A stretch of 64,000 nt of DNA. Source: Ga0077527 sp964433345. GTDB taxonomy: Bacteria; Pseudomonadota; Gammaproteobacteria; Burkholderiales; SG8-41. Where the stretch lies: assembly GCA_964433345.1 (NCBI GenBank), contig CAYSQJ010000003.1:310001-374000 (forward strand), written 5' to 3'. Shown piece after piece: positions 44,014-52,578 of the stretch. The number at the start of each line of letters is the position of its first letter. Positions within the stretch are counted from its first letter, which is position 1. Both the position numbers and the translations under genes were made by a program. The notes beneath the pieces are model-generated. The model did not search any database and was not told the DNA's origin. It saw nothing but the letters and a program-made list of their open reading frames with translations.

Positions 44014-45069
44014 TCAACCCTGCAACTGCCGGTAGATCCCCTCGTACTCCCGTGCCACCTGCAACCAGCTGCGTTCGAATCGCGGCGGAGGCACGCGGCG
44101 CGCGAGCTGGTGTTCACAGGCTGCGACCCAGTCTGCAATCGGCGAGTCCAGCGGCAACACCATTCCTGCATCGTTCCCGACATCGGCCGCGATGCCACAG
44201 CGGTCCGACACCAGCACCGGCACCTGTGCCGCCATCGCTTCAGCGATCACCATGCCATAGGGTTCGGCGCGCGCCGGATGCAGCAGCAGATCCAGCTGCG
44301 GATAAACCGAAAAATCCTTCGCCCAGCCCAGCAATTTGAAACCGCCGCTCCAGCCGGCAAACAGGGATTCCACTTCGGCGGGAGCCGGCCCGACGACCCA
44401 TAATTCCAGTTGCGGCCGTGTGCGCCGCAGTTCGGCGACGATGGCCGCGGCCCGGTCAAGTCCCTTGCGTTGCCACTCCTTGCCGACAAAACCGATCACG
44501 CCGCCGTCCGCCGGCACCACGCGTGCTTCACGTGCCGGTCCCGGCGTGACGCCGGGCGGCACCGGTGCGGTGAGCCGCGCGGCAGTCTGCGGATAGTAGT
44601 GGCGCAACTGGTCGCCGATCAGCTGCGAGTTCGGCACCACCGCCTGCACACCGGGTGCGCTCAATTCGCGACGCTCCAGCCAGAGCTGCATCCACACCCG
44701 CAGCGACAGCAGCCGCCACCAGCCGCGCTCGAATATGGTTGCGAAGGGCGGGCCGTGAAAGGTGGTGAGCTGATGCACATCGACCCGCTCATGGCTGTGG
44801 ATCAGCACCCCCGGCTGCGGATGCTCACGCAGCCAGTGTGCGACGCGACGCGAAAAACGCAGCAGGGAAATCCATCGCGGGCGCTGCGCGATCTCGCCCA
44901 GCTCGTGCACGGTGATCCCCGGACGTTCGCCGCCGTGGTTGCGTTCGCAGAGCACGGTCACCGGATGGCCCATCGCGGCCAGAGCGCCTGCGAGTTCCCA
45001 GACATAACGTTCCATGCCGCCGACCGGACCGTAGCGGCGCACGATCTGCAGCGTGGGCAGCGGAGTCAT
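44014..45069 (-). CDS. Family 4 glycosyltransferase
   Basis: A 351-residue GT-B enzyme: RRYGPVGGMERYVWELA at the N-terminus, an HSHERVDVHQLTTFHGPP strand near 91-108, GFVGKEWQRKGLDRAAAIV and the late HPARAEPYGMVIAEAMAAQVPVL donor motif with the E-x7-E pattern. Resembles the heptosyl/glucosyl GT4 enzymes of LPS outer core (UDP-glucose:LPS glucosyltransferase WaaG-like). Start overlaps the PMT-like stop as ATGA; a longer frame runs into that gene. Confidence 0.87.
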   Translation of the reverse strand: MTPLPTLQIVRRYGPVGGMERYVWELAGALAAMGHPVTVLCERNHGGERPGITVHELGEIAQRPRWISLLRFSRRVAHWLREHPQPGVLIHSHERVDVHQLTTFHGPPFATIFERGWWRLLSLRVWMQLWLERRELSAPGVQAVVPNSQLIGDQLRHYYPQTAARLTAPVPPGVTPGPAREARVVPADGGVIGFVGKEWQRKGLDRAAAIVAELRRTRPQLELWVVGPAPAEVESLFAGWSGGFKLLGWAKDFSVYPQLDLLLHPARAEPYGMVIAEAMAAQVPVLVSDRCGIAADVGNDAGMVLPLDSPIADWVAACEHQLARRVPPPRFERSWLQVAREYEGIYRQLQG

Positions 45070-46481
45070 GGCCGACGCGACGTGGCACAGGCCGTACCGC
45101 GGCAGAGCAGGTACAGGGTGTTGCCGCCGAGCCGGTACTCTGCGGCGACTTCGCCGATCTTCGGGTCGGGCGTGTAGGCGATGATGAAACCGTCCTTCAG
45201 GTCGGCCGGCGGAAAGGTCAGTGGCGGCTGCGGCAAACGCGCGACGTCGATATAGGCGGCGACCGACAGCCCGCTCGCACTGACGTTGAGCGTGTACAGC
45301 GGATGCCCCTTGGTAACCTCGATGAGAGTCTCCGCCGTACGCAGGTAGTTTTCTCCGCGGTAACGGCTCTGGTAGAGCGGAAACGCGATTGTCACCACCA
45401 GCAACTTCAGCACGATCGCGCCGACCAGCCATTTGCGCGTTGTCGCCAGCATCCCTTCACCGCCCAGCCACAGCAGGCGTGCGATGATCAGTCCGGCGAA
45501 GGGGTACAGCGGTATCAGGTAACGCATGTTGCTGTGGGGCGCCAGCCAGTACGGCAGGTACCCGGCCAGCGCGATCAGCGCCGCGGTGCGCAGATGGGCA
45601 TCGCCGCCCGCGCCCAGACCGCCGCGCCGGCGCAGCAGCAGCCACAGCGCGAGAATGCCGGCCGGTGCCAGCGCAAGCAGGGTCTCCAGCGGATAACCCA
45701 GCAGTTTCAGCGCGTAATCGGCGAGGCTCTCCGGCGCCAGCTTGGCGAGGATTTCGCTGAACATGCGCCCGCCCTGCCCGCGGCTGGGCGCAACAAAACC
45801 CAGCCACAGCAGCAGCAGTGCCGCAGCCAGTACATGTATTGCGATCGCGGGCAGCGACAGCAGAAAGCGGCGATACGCCGGTTGCAGCAGCAGCACTGCC
45901 ACGGCGCCGGCATAAAAAACGTAGGCCGTCAGCGCCTTTGCAAGAAAACCCGCGGTCAGCGCCAGCACCGCCAGCAGCAGCAGGCCAGCGCTGCGGCGCT
46001 CGCAGGCCACCCACAGGCAGGCCAGCGCGCTGAACACCAGCAGCCCGAACAGCGGATCGACATAGGCAAGCCAGCCGCGGTAGAAAAACAGGTCGGCCAG
46101 CGTCAGGTAAACCGCAGCGGCCACTGCGCTGAACAGCGGATCGCGATACAGCGACTGGGCAAGCCAGGCCACCACCAGGCCGGTCAGCACCGTCGCCGCA
46201 ATGGTGATCGCCCGCGCCACCGGCAGCACCCAGTCCCAGCCCAGCACAGAGGCCGGCGGGATGATCAGCCAGGCGAACAGCGGCGTGTGCTGGAGGTCGG
46301 AACCGAACAGCAGGCGCTTGACCGGTTCGCCGTGGAACCACATTTCCAGTGCCGACTTCGGGAACACGGCTTCTTCGCCGACATAATAAAAACCCAGCGC
46401 CGGCAGGAAGCTCAGCGCGGCAATGGCGAAGAGCAGCCACCAGCCCCGTGGCGAATCCGCGGCCGCGGACGAGGCCGGCAT
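45066..46481 (-). CDS. PMT/ArnT-like glycosyltransferase, membrane protein
   Basis: A 471-residue polytopic protein with about eleven hydrophobic segments. The first periplasmic loop YYVGEEAVFPKSALEMW holds the acidic EE pair expected of GT-C enzymes, and HTPLFAWLIIPPAS and SNMRYLIPLYPFAG match the ArnT/PMT2 family. These transfer a sugar from polyprenyl phosphate onto lipid A, protein or glycan in the periplasm. Start at 46481 shares one base with the SGNH stop (TGATG). Confidence 0.85.
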   Translation of the reverse strand: MPASSAAADSPRGWWLLFAIAALSFLPALGFYYVGEEAVFPKSALEMWFHGEPVKRLLFGSDLQHTPLFAWLIIPPASVLGWDWVLPVARAITIAATVLTGLVVAWLAQSLYRDPLFSAVAAAVYLTLADLFFYRGWLAYVDPLFGLLVFSALACLWVACERRSAGLLLLAVLALTAGFLAKALTAYVFYAGAVAVLLLQPAYRRFLLSLPAIAIHVLAAALLLLWLGFVAPSRGQGGRMFSEILAKLAPESLADYALKLLGYPLETLLALAPAGILALWLLLRRRGGLGAGGDAHLRTAALIALAGYLPYWLAPHSNMRYLIPLYPFAGLIIARLLWLGGEGMLATTRKWLVGAIVLKLLVVTIAFPLYQSRYRGENYLRTAETLIEVTKGHPLYTLNVSASGLSVAAYIDVARLPQPPLTFPPADLKDGFIIAYTPDPKIGEVAAEYRLGGNTLYLLCRGTACATSRRP

Positions 46482-47632
46482 CACGGCAGAACCTTGCGGT
46501 CGGCAAAAACCTGTTTCATGAATTTGCGGTAACACTCGGGCAAGGCATGGTGGGCATCGATGAACTCGGTGGGCAGGCAACCGTAGCGTTCCGAAGGACC
46601 GCCGTCAAACAATTGCAGCTGTTGCCGCTGCGCCCATTGCCGGAGCACCGTCCTGGTCTGCCGCAGGCGGGCGCCGCTGTGCGCAGAGGCTTCCAGCCGT
46701 GCATCCAGTTCCGGAATCAGTGGCGGCATGAACAGCAGTACCTGCACGCCACGGGAACGGGCACGCGCGGCAATCACTTCCAGGTGCTGCAGCAACTGCG
46801 CCTCCGGCTCGCCTTCGGTGCGGGCGAGCGCCAGTGCGTATTGCGAAGACGCGCTGGCGGCACGCGCGATCACTGCCGGCGCCCCGGCAGCGGTTACCCG
46901 CTTCTGGTCGGCAAAGGTCGCGCTGCCGTCAGCGCGAAAACCGTTGCAGAGGCCGCGATGAACAGTCGAATAATCCCGCGCCAACATGCCGTCGGCGCAG
47001 CGGTACGGCGCCGAGGCCGGTTCGACAAAAAACTGCCGCGCGGCAGCCCGCGGATCAGCGGCGCGCGCGATATCGCGCAGGATGGCGCCGAGTTCGATGA
47101 TGCGCGGCAGGCTCAGCGCCTCGCGCAGCGCGGTGATCAGCGGCAACGGCGCGGGTGGCGGCACCCGCTCCGCGGCGAGGTCGGTCGCCGGCAGCGGGCC
47201 CGCCTGATAGGTGAAGCCCAGCGACCAGTCGAGCGGGATCAGCAGCAGGCGGATCCGGTCCGGCCAGTGTGTCAACACATAGTCGGCCTCGCCCAGCACC
47301 GACAGCAGCGAGTTGCCGCTCTGCGCGAAGTTGTAGGCGCGGATGCCGGCGGGAAAGGCGTCGGCGGTGAAGCTCATCACGGTCGAGGAACCGAAGGCCA
47401 GGGCATTGATTCCGTCCAGCCGGTCGTGCAGGCGCAGCGTCTTGAAAGCGCGGTTGCTGCTGATCGGCGGCGCATAAGTCACGCCACCGGATTCCTGCTG
47501 CCATTGGCTCGCAAGCCGGTTCTTGTCATGGCGGCTGTCATTGGCAAGCAGCAGCAGGTTCAGCGCCAGCACCGGCGCCAGCAGTGCCAGGCAGCCGGCG
47601 ACGATCCAGGTGGTGTAGGCGCGTGGTGTCAT
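46481..47632 (-). CDS. SGNH/AlgJ-like partner protein of the MBOAT acyltransferase
   Basis: A 383-residue protein with an N-terminal signal anchor (residues about 8-30) and periplasmic SGNH-like domain: FGSSTVMS (80-87) provides the serine and FIDAHHALPECY (357-368) the Asp/His pair of the GDSL-like triad. Such proteins (AlgJ, AlgX, PatB, DltD) finish the O-acetyl transfer begun by an MBOAT membrane protein. The partner MBOAT gene lies upstream, separated only by a MITE-like element that ends three bases from this ATG. Confidence 0.8.
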   Translation of the reverse strand: MTPRAYTTWIVAGCLALLAPVLALNLLLLANDSRHDKNRLASQWQQESGGVTYAPPISSNRAFKTLRLHDRLDGINALAFGSSTVMSFTADAFPAGIRAYNFAQSGNSLLSVLGEADYVLTHWPDRIRLLLIPLDWSLGFTYQAGPLPATDLAAERVPPPAPLPLITALREALSLPRIIELGAILRDIARAADPRAAARQFFVEPASAPYRCADGMLARDYSTVHRGLCNGFRADGSATFADQKRVTAAGAPAVIARAASASSQYALALARTEGEPEAQLLQHLEVIAARARSRGVQVLLFMPPLIPELDARLEASAHSGARLRQTRTVLRQWAQRQQLQLFDGGPSERYGCLPTEFIDAHHALPECYRKFMKQVFADRKVLP

Positions 47633-47635
47633 TGA

Positions 47636-47901
47636 GAGCGCCTAACTGCATGAAACACGCGTGCGTTACGCGCGAAAATCGGTGATGACGCGAAGGTCGG
47701 TGCAGGTCTTATCGCGAATAAGACCAAACCGGCCGACAAAGTCAGCGCGGATTTTCGCAGTAACCCTTCGGGCTGGCACGAATTTTTGCTCATGGCTGCG
47801 TCACCCGCCTTGTGCATATTCGCGATATGCCCTGCGGCGTGCTTCTTGCCATGAGCAAAAATCGTGACAGCGCATCGTGTGTTTCATGCAGTTAGGCGCT
47901 C
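47636..47901. mobile_element. 266-bp MITE-like element between MBOAT and SGNH genes (copy C)
   Basis: Left end GAGCGCCTAACTGCATGAAA and right end its inverted copy match over 23 bases. Inside is a second large hairpin with arms TTTTTGCTCATGGC and GCCATGAGCAAAAA, and a CTTATCGCGAATAAG palindrome. No transposase. It stops exactly at the last base of the MBOAT TAG and leaves three bases before the next ATG, so it supplies the ribosome-binding region (TTAGG) of the SGNH gene. Ends resemble those of 42426 and 55308. Confidence 0.8.
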
Positions 47902-49454
47902 TAAAACTGGAAGTAGAGAAACTCGGAATGACGGCCGAGGTTGACGATCACTGCCAGCAGCAGCACCGTCGTCAGCAAGGCCCAGGGCGCCGACACCCGC
48001 CACTGGATCCGCGACGGCGCTTCCTTGAGCACGCCGAGCGCGGGTTTCGCAGCGGCCATGATCTGCTGGGTGTTCGGCGCCAGCCACACCACCAGCAGCA
48101 GGATCCAGATCCAGTGCAGCACGCCGGTGCGCGCCAGCGCCGGCGTCGCGCCGAAACCGACACCGGCGGCGGCCAGCGCTTCCCCGGCAGCGCCGAGTTT
48201 CACCAGCCAGGCCTCCGGCAGCACCAGGCCGTTGAAACCGGCCATCGCGCGCAGGATCGCCGCGGCCGATTCGATGTCCGGCGCGCGGAACAGAACCCAG
48301 GCCACGACCACGGCGATGAAGGTCAGCAGGCAGCCGGCGCGCCGGCCCCAGAGTGTGCTGCGGTGCCGGTCCTGGCCGAGACGGCGGCGCAGCGCCAACC
48401 AGGCATGGTTGATGACCAGGTAAATACCGTGCAGCGCGCCCCACAGCACGAAGGTCCAGCCCGCGCCATGCCACAGGCCGCCCAGCAGCATGGTGATCAG
48501 CAGGTTGGCATAACGCCGCGACGCACTTTTGCGGTTGCCACCCAGCGGCACGTAGAGATAGTCGCGCAGGAAACGCGACAGGGTCATGTGCCAGCGTCGC
48601 CAGAAATCGATGATGTTGACGGCCTTGTACGGAGAATGGAAGTTCACCGGGAGGCGCACGCCGAACATCAGCGACAGACCCACCGCCATGTCGGAATAGC
48701 CGGAGAAATCGAAATAGAGCTGGAAGGTGTAGGCCAGCGCGCCGCACCAGGCCTCGAGCATGGTCAGTGTCAGCCCGGCGCCCGGTGCATCGAACACCGG
48801 CGCGACATAAGGCGCGACGCCGTCGGCGATCAGCACCTTCTTGGCGAGGCCCAGCACGAACAGCGTCAGGCCGGCGGCGATCAGGTCATGCTGCGGCCGG
48901 TAGATTTCTCTCCGCGCGAACTGCGGCATCATCTCGCCGTGGTGCAGGATCGGCCCGGCGATGAGGTGCGGAAAATAGGTCACGAACAAACCGTAATGCA
49001 CCAGGTTGTATTCGCGCGCCTTGCCCTGGTGGGCGTCGACGAGGAAGGCGATCTGGGTGAAAGTGAAAAAGGAAATGCCCAGCGGCAGGATTATTTCGCC
49101 GAGGCTCAGCCCGGTGCCGGCGATGGCGTTGAGGTTGTCGACGAAAAAGTTCGCGTACTTGTAATAGGACAGCAGCGCGAGGTTGGCGATCACCGCCAGC
49201 GTCAGCAGTCGGCGGCTGCGCTGTGTTTGTCCGGCGGCATGCGCCCGCGCAATCGCGGTGCCCGAGAAAAAATTGCCCAGTATCGAGGCCAGCAGCAAGG
49301 CGACATAGGCCGGGCTCCACCAGCCGTAGAAGAACAGCGAAGCCGCAGCCAGCCAGCCAGCCGCCAGCTTCATGCTGATCCGCCCCAGCACGAAAAACCC
49401 GAGCAGCGTCAGCGGCAGGTACAGGAATATGAAGGCCTGGGAGTTGAACAGCAT
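47901..49454 (-). CDS. MBOAT family O-acyltransferase (AlgI-like)
   Basis: A 517-residue polytopic protein of AlgI length. MLFNSQAFIFLYLPLTL opening, YKYANFF, and LGGLWHGAGWTFVLWG near 320-335 with the catalytic His. MBOAT proteins pass acetyl groups from cytosolic acetyl-CoA across the membrane to decorate an exported glycan. With the SGNH partner it makes a complete O-acetylation pair. Its stop codon TAG sits at the edge of the MITE; the last residues before it are FQF. Confidence 0.92.
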   Translation of the reverse strand: MLFNSQAFIFLYLPLTLLGFFVLGRISMKLAAGWLAAASLFFYGWWSPAYVALLLASILGNFFSGTAIARAHAAGQTQRSRRLLTLAVIANLALLSYYKYANFFVDNLNAIAGTGLSLGEIILPLGISFFTFTQIAFLVDAHQGKAREYNLVHYGLFVTYFPHLIAGPILHHGEMMPQFARREIYRPQHDLIAAGLTLFVLGLAKKVLIADGVAPYVAPVFDAPGAGLTLTMLEAWCGALAYTFQLYFDFSGYSDMAVGLSLMFGVRLPVNFHSPYKAVNIIDFWRRWHMTLSRFLRDYLYVPLGGNRKSASRRYANLLITMLLGGLWHGAGWTFVLWGALHGIYLVINHAWLALRRRLGQDRHRSTLWGRRAGCLLTFIAVVVAWVLFRAPDIESAAAILRAMAGFNGLVLPEAWLVKLGAAGEALAAAGVGFGATPALARTGVLHWIWILLLVVWLAPNTQQIMAAAKPALGVLKEAPSRIQWRVSAPWALLTTVLLLAVIVNLGRHSEFLYFQF

Positions 49455-49457
49455 GCT

Positions 49458-49545
49458 TTTTCGGGTAAGTGGTGATTGGTGACTGGTAATTGGTCGCGTG
49501 ACGCACCCTTACCAATTACCAGTCACCATTGACCAATTACCGGCT
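49458..49545. repeat. Heptad-repeat hairpin (GTGATTG type)
   Basis: Left arm GTGATTGGTGACTGGTAATT (from 49472), right arm ACCAATTACCAGTCACCATT (from 49511) with further ACCAATTACC. The TAA stop of the wecE gene (49539-49537) lies inside the last unit. Related to 41485. Confidence 0.75.
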
Positions 49546-50676
49546 TTCGAAGAATCGTCGCACTGCCGCGGCAACGCCCCTCGCCCCATCCTCGGCAAGC
49601 CCGTAGTACAGCGGCAACCGGACCAGCCGCTCGGCAAGGTCTTCGGTCACCGGCAGGGAGCCGGCTGTCCGGCCGTAACGTTGCCCGGCAGGCGAGGCGT
49701 GCAGGGGCACGTAGTGGAACACCGCATGCACGCCGGCCGACTTCAGGTGGGCCAGCAGTGCCGGGCGCTCGGCGGCGGTCCGCGTGAACAAATAGAACAT
49801 GTGGCCGTTGCCTGCCAGGCCTTCGGGTTCAGGTTGCGGCAGCACGAGCCGTCCGGCATCGGCAAGATCCTGCAGCGCCTCGCGGTAGACCGCGCACAGC
49901 CGGCGCCGGTGCGCAATGATCGCTTCCGCATGTTCAAGCTGCGCCCAGAGGAAGGCCCCGATCAGTTCGCTGGGCAGGAAAGAGGAGCCGATGTCGACCC
50001 AGGTGTACTTGTCGACTTCGCCGCGAAAGAACTTCGAGCGGTTGGTGCCCTTCTCGCGGATGATCTCGGCGCGTTCGATAAGCGCGGGATTGTTGACCAG
50101 CAGTGCGCCGCCCTCGCCGCTGATCACGTTCTTGGTTTCATGGAAGGACAGGCAGCCGAGATCGCCAATGCAACCCGGGCTGCGGCTCCTGTAATCGGAC
50201 AGCACCGCCTGCGCCGCATCCTCCACCACCAGCAGGCCATGGCGACGCGCAATGGCCATGATGCTGTCCATCTCGCAGGCCACGCCGGCGTAATGCACCG
50301 GCACGATGGCCCGGGTCTTCGGCGTGATCGCGGCCTCGATCAGCTTCTCGTCGAGGTTCAGCGTGTCCGGCCGGATGTCGACGAACACCGGCACGCCGCC
50401 GCGCAGCACGAAGGCATTTGCAGTGGACACGAAGGTGTACGAAGGCATGATCACTTCGTCGCCGGGCCGGATGTCGCAGAGCATCGCCGCCATTTCCAGC
50501 GCGGCGGTGCAGGAATGGGTCAGCAGCGCGCGTTTCGCACCGAGTTTCTGCTCCAGCCAGCGATGGCAGAGCTTGGTGTAATGGCCGTCACCCGACAGGT
50601 GGCCGCGCGCCACGGCGTCGGTGATGTACTCGAGCTCGGCGCCGATGGTGAAGGGCTTGTTGAAGGGCGTGCTCAT
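49537..50676 (-). CDS. wecE: dTDP-4-amino-4,6-dideoxygalactose transaminase
   Basis: A 379-residue PLP-dependent DegT/DnrJ/EryC1 enzyme. It follows E. coli WecE closely: SCTAALEMAAMLCDI, PGDEVIMPSYTFVSTANAFVLRG, VEDAAQ, SFHETKN with the PLP Lys K182, and REKGTNRS, FRGEVDKYTW. It aminates dTDP-4-keto-6-deoxyglucose. The partner acetyltransferase WecD gene is three genes upstream. No rmlA or rmlB is in the window, so the dTDP precursor must come from elsewhere. Confidence 0.93.
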   Translation of the reverse strand: MSTPFNKPFTIGAELEYITDAVARGHLSGDGHYTKLCHRWLEQKLGAKRALLTHSCTAALEMAAMLCDIRPGDEVIMPSYTFVSTANAFVLRGGVPVFVDIRPDTLNLDEKLIEAAITPKTRAIVPVHYAGVACEMDSIMAIARRHGLLVVEDAAQAVLSDYRSRSPGCIGDLGCLSFHETKNVISGEGGALLVNNPALIERAEIIREKGTNRSKFFRGEVDKYTWVDIGSSFLPSELIGAFLWAQLEHAEAIIAHRRRLCAVYREALQDLADAGRLVLPQPEPEGLAGNGHMFYLFTRTAAERPALLAHLKSAGVHAVFHYVPLHASPAGQRYGRTAGSLPVTEDLAERLVRLPLYYGLAEDGARGVAAAVRRFFESR

Positions 50677-51545
50677 GCCGGCACCCTGGCCACGGCGAGC
50701 AGGGAGCCGCCGCAGGGCAGCGGCAGGCCGGCGCGGATCAGCAGCCGTTCGGCATCGAGGGCACGCTCGAGGACGGTGTTGGCAACGCGGCCGATGCGCA
50801 GCTCGGCCAGCGGATCGTAGCCGGCGGCATCGGTACGGCGGGTCATGCGGGACAGCATCATCAGCGGCAGCAGTACGGAAACGAAAGACGTCATTTTAAC
50901 GGCGGCAAACCCGGCACGCTCGAGCTTCTGTCGCAGTTCCGCCGCGGTGTAGCGCCGCACGTGATGCGCGCGCACATCGTATTCGCTCCACAGGAAAGGA
51001 TGCTGGGGCACGGTCAGCAACAGGCTGCCGCCGGGGCGCAGTGCGCGGCGCATCTGCGCGAGCACGACCTCGTCCTCGCCGATATGCTCTATCACGTCGA
51101 ATGCGCCGACCACGTCAAACTCCTGTTCGTAGGGCATGCGCCGCGCATCCATCTGCAGAAACTCCGCGCCCGGCACGCGCTGCGCGGCAAAACGCAGGCC
51201 CTCGGTCTCGGCCTCGCTGGCCACCAATTGCGCCTGCGGGAAAGCCGACGCAATGCCCTGCAGCACGTAACCGGTGCCGCAGCCGACCTCGAGCAGCCTG
51301 CCAAAACCCGCGGCGTAACGCTGCAGCGCCCAGACGATCAGCCGGTTGCGCGCGCGGAACCAGAAATTGCCCGCCTCCAATGCAACCAGTTCGGTGAACA
51401 GCGCCGGATCGAAACCTTCGGCCTGATCTGCAAGCGCGGGGGCCAGAGCGACAAAGCCGTCGCGCTGCGGCGCCTGGTAAGCACAGTTGCTGCAGTTCCA
51501 GCCGGAGGCGGCCAGAGCGCCGCCGCAACCGGGACACAACCTCAA
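50673..51545 (-). CDS. Class I SAM-dependent methyltransferase with zinc-finger N-terminus
   Basis: A 290-residue protein: LCPGCGG (C4, C7) and CSNCAY (about 19-24) form a zinc ribbon; LLEVGCGTGYVLQGI (about 79-93) is SAM motif I; VGAFDVIEHIGEDEVVL follows. Resembles Methyltransf_11/23 glycan enzymes. It overlaps wecE and the small transporter gene by four bases each, so it is part of the wecE-wecD operon and may methylate the Fuc4NAc-containing glycan or its lipid carrier. Confidence 0.83.
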   Translation of the reverse strand: MRLCPGCGGALAASGWNCSNCAYQAPQRDGFVALAPALADQAEGFDPALFTELVALEAGNFWFRARNRLIVWALQRYAAGFGRLLEVGCGTGYVLQGIASAFPQAQLVASEAETEGLRFAAQRVPGAEFLQMDARRMPYEQEFDVVGAFDVIEHIGEDEVVLAQMRRALRPGGSLLLTVPQHPFLWSEYDVRAHHVRRYTAAELRQKLERAGFAAVKMTSFVSVLLPLMMLSRMTRRTDAAGYDPLAELRIGRVANTVLERALDAERLLIRAGLPLPCGGSLLAVARVPA

Positions 51546-51913
51546 CCCTGGCTCCCGACAATGATGCCGAGCGTGATCAGCGCGAGGCCGCCGACCTTCC
51601 AGGCATTGACCGGCTCATGGAACACCAGCGCACTCAGCACCAGCACGCCGATGAAGGCGAGGCTCATGAAAGGATAGGCATGCGACAGCTCGAGCTTGGT
51701 CATCGCCGCCATCCATGACACCGCGGCGAGCAGGCCCGCCAGCAGTCCCGAGATGATCCAGGGATTGAGCATCAGCTTGGCAAGAAACCAGATGCGATCG
51801 GGCGTCGCCTCGGGAAAGGTGCCGGCAGCGACGACCTGCCACTTGATCACGATCTGGCTGTAAACTGTCAAAAAAACAGTAATAAAAACAAATAGATAGC
51901 TTAAGTAACTCAT
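51542..51913 (-). CDS. Small DMT/EamA-type membrane protein (ArnE/F-like)
   Basis: A 123-residue protein with four hydrophobic segments, ending WKVGGLALITLGIIVGS, the signature of EmrE/ArnE-like small transporters. Start at 51913 overlaps the wecD stop as ATGA. Lying between a polyprenyl-phosphate GT2 gene and wecE, it may flip a lipid-linked amino sugar across the membrane, as ArnE/ArnF do for Ara4N. Role inferred from context. Confidence 0.8.
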   Translation of the reverse strand: MSYLSYLFVFITVFLTVYSQIVIKWQVVAAGTFPEATPDRIWFLAKLMLNPWIISGLLAGLLAAVSWMAAMTKLELSHAYPFMSLAFIGVLVLSALVFHEPVNAWKVGGLALITLGIIVGSQG

Positions 51914-52578
51914 GTCGTCCACCGGTGATAAACATCGACGGGATGGCGCAGGCGGAAACCCAGAGACTGGTAAAGGCGGATCACCGCGATATTGGCGGCG
52001 GACACCGAGCTGCAGAGTTCGTGGTGACCCTGCGCGAACAGTGCATCACAGACCGTCGTCCACAGATACTTCGCCAGGCCGCGGCCGCGGAAAGCCGGTG
52101 CCATTGCATGCAGCACCAGTCGGTTGTGCATCACCGCGATGAATCCGGCGAGGGTTCCGTCGTAACGCAGACCCCAGGCATCGCCCGCGGCATGCACCTG
52201 GCGCAGCCAGTTGTCGTAACGCCGGTCGGCGCCGGCGCGCGGCAGGTTGAAATCGCGGTGGAAACGGCCATGATCGAAAGCGCCATGGCAGATCGCCAGC
52301 AGGTCTTCGATTTGTTCGTCACGGGTGCAGACCGCTTTCGCGTCGCGGTGCACTGTGAAGTCCTCCCGGCTGCAGTACGGCTCAAGCAGCGTATCGACGT
52401 AATAGAAGCCGTGCTGATGCAGCGCCGACTTGTCCGCCAGCGGATCGAGCTTGATTGCGTAATGTCCCGGCGTCGCGGCGGCCTCGCGCAGCGCGTCTTC
52501 GTCGGCGGCGGTAATCTCGTAACAGTCGCGCCCGAATGCGGCGCTGTCCCACTCAACGCGCCGGATCGCGGGGTGCAT
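51910..52578 (-). CDS. wecD: GNAT N-acetyltransferase, dTDP-fucosamine acetyltransferase-like
   Basis: A 222-residue protein whose C-terminal half is a GNAT fold: LHAMAPAFRGRGLAKYLW is the acetyl-CoA loop (RGRGLA) and AANIAVIRLYQSLGFRLRHP the closing segment. The N-terminal half (RRVEWDSAAFGRDCYEI; HGFYYVDTL) matches WecD. Together with WecE it makes dTDP-Fuc4NAc. It overlaps the upstream GT2 by 26 bases. Confidence 0.87.
   Translation of the reverse strand: MHPAIRRVEWDSAAFGRDCYEITAADEDALREAAATPGHYAIKLDPLADKSALHQHGFYYVDTLLEPYCSREDFTVHRDAKAVCTRDEQIEDLLAICHGAFDHGRFHRDFNLPRAGADRRYDNWLRQVHAAGDAWGLRYDGTLAGFIAVMHNRLVLHAMAPAFRGRGLAKYLWTTVCDALFAQGHHELCSSVSAANIAVIRLYQSLGFRLRHPVDVYHRWTT

Noticed and set aside
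45303..46532. 409-codon plus-strand frame
   Set aside because: Antisense shadow of the PMT-like membrane protein gene.
47629..47817. 62-codon minus-strand frame with a signal-peptide-like segment inside the MITE
   Set aside because: It lies wholly within the inverted-repeat element, has no good ribosome-binding site and its hydrophobic look stems from the palindromic core.
47877..49475. 532-codon plus-strand frame
   Set aside because: Antisense to the MBOAT gene with its catalytic motifs; composition Gln/Arg/His-rich and meaningless.
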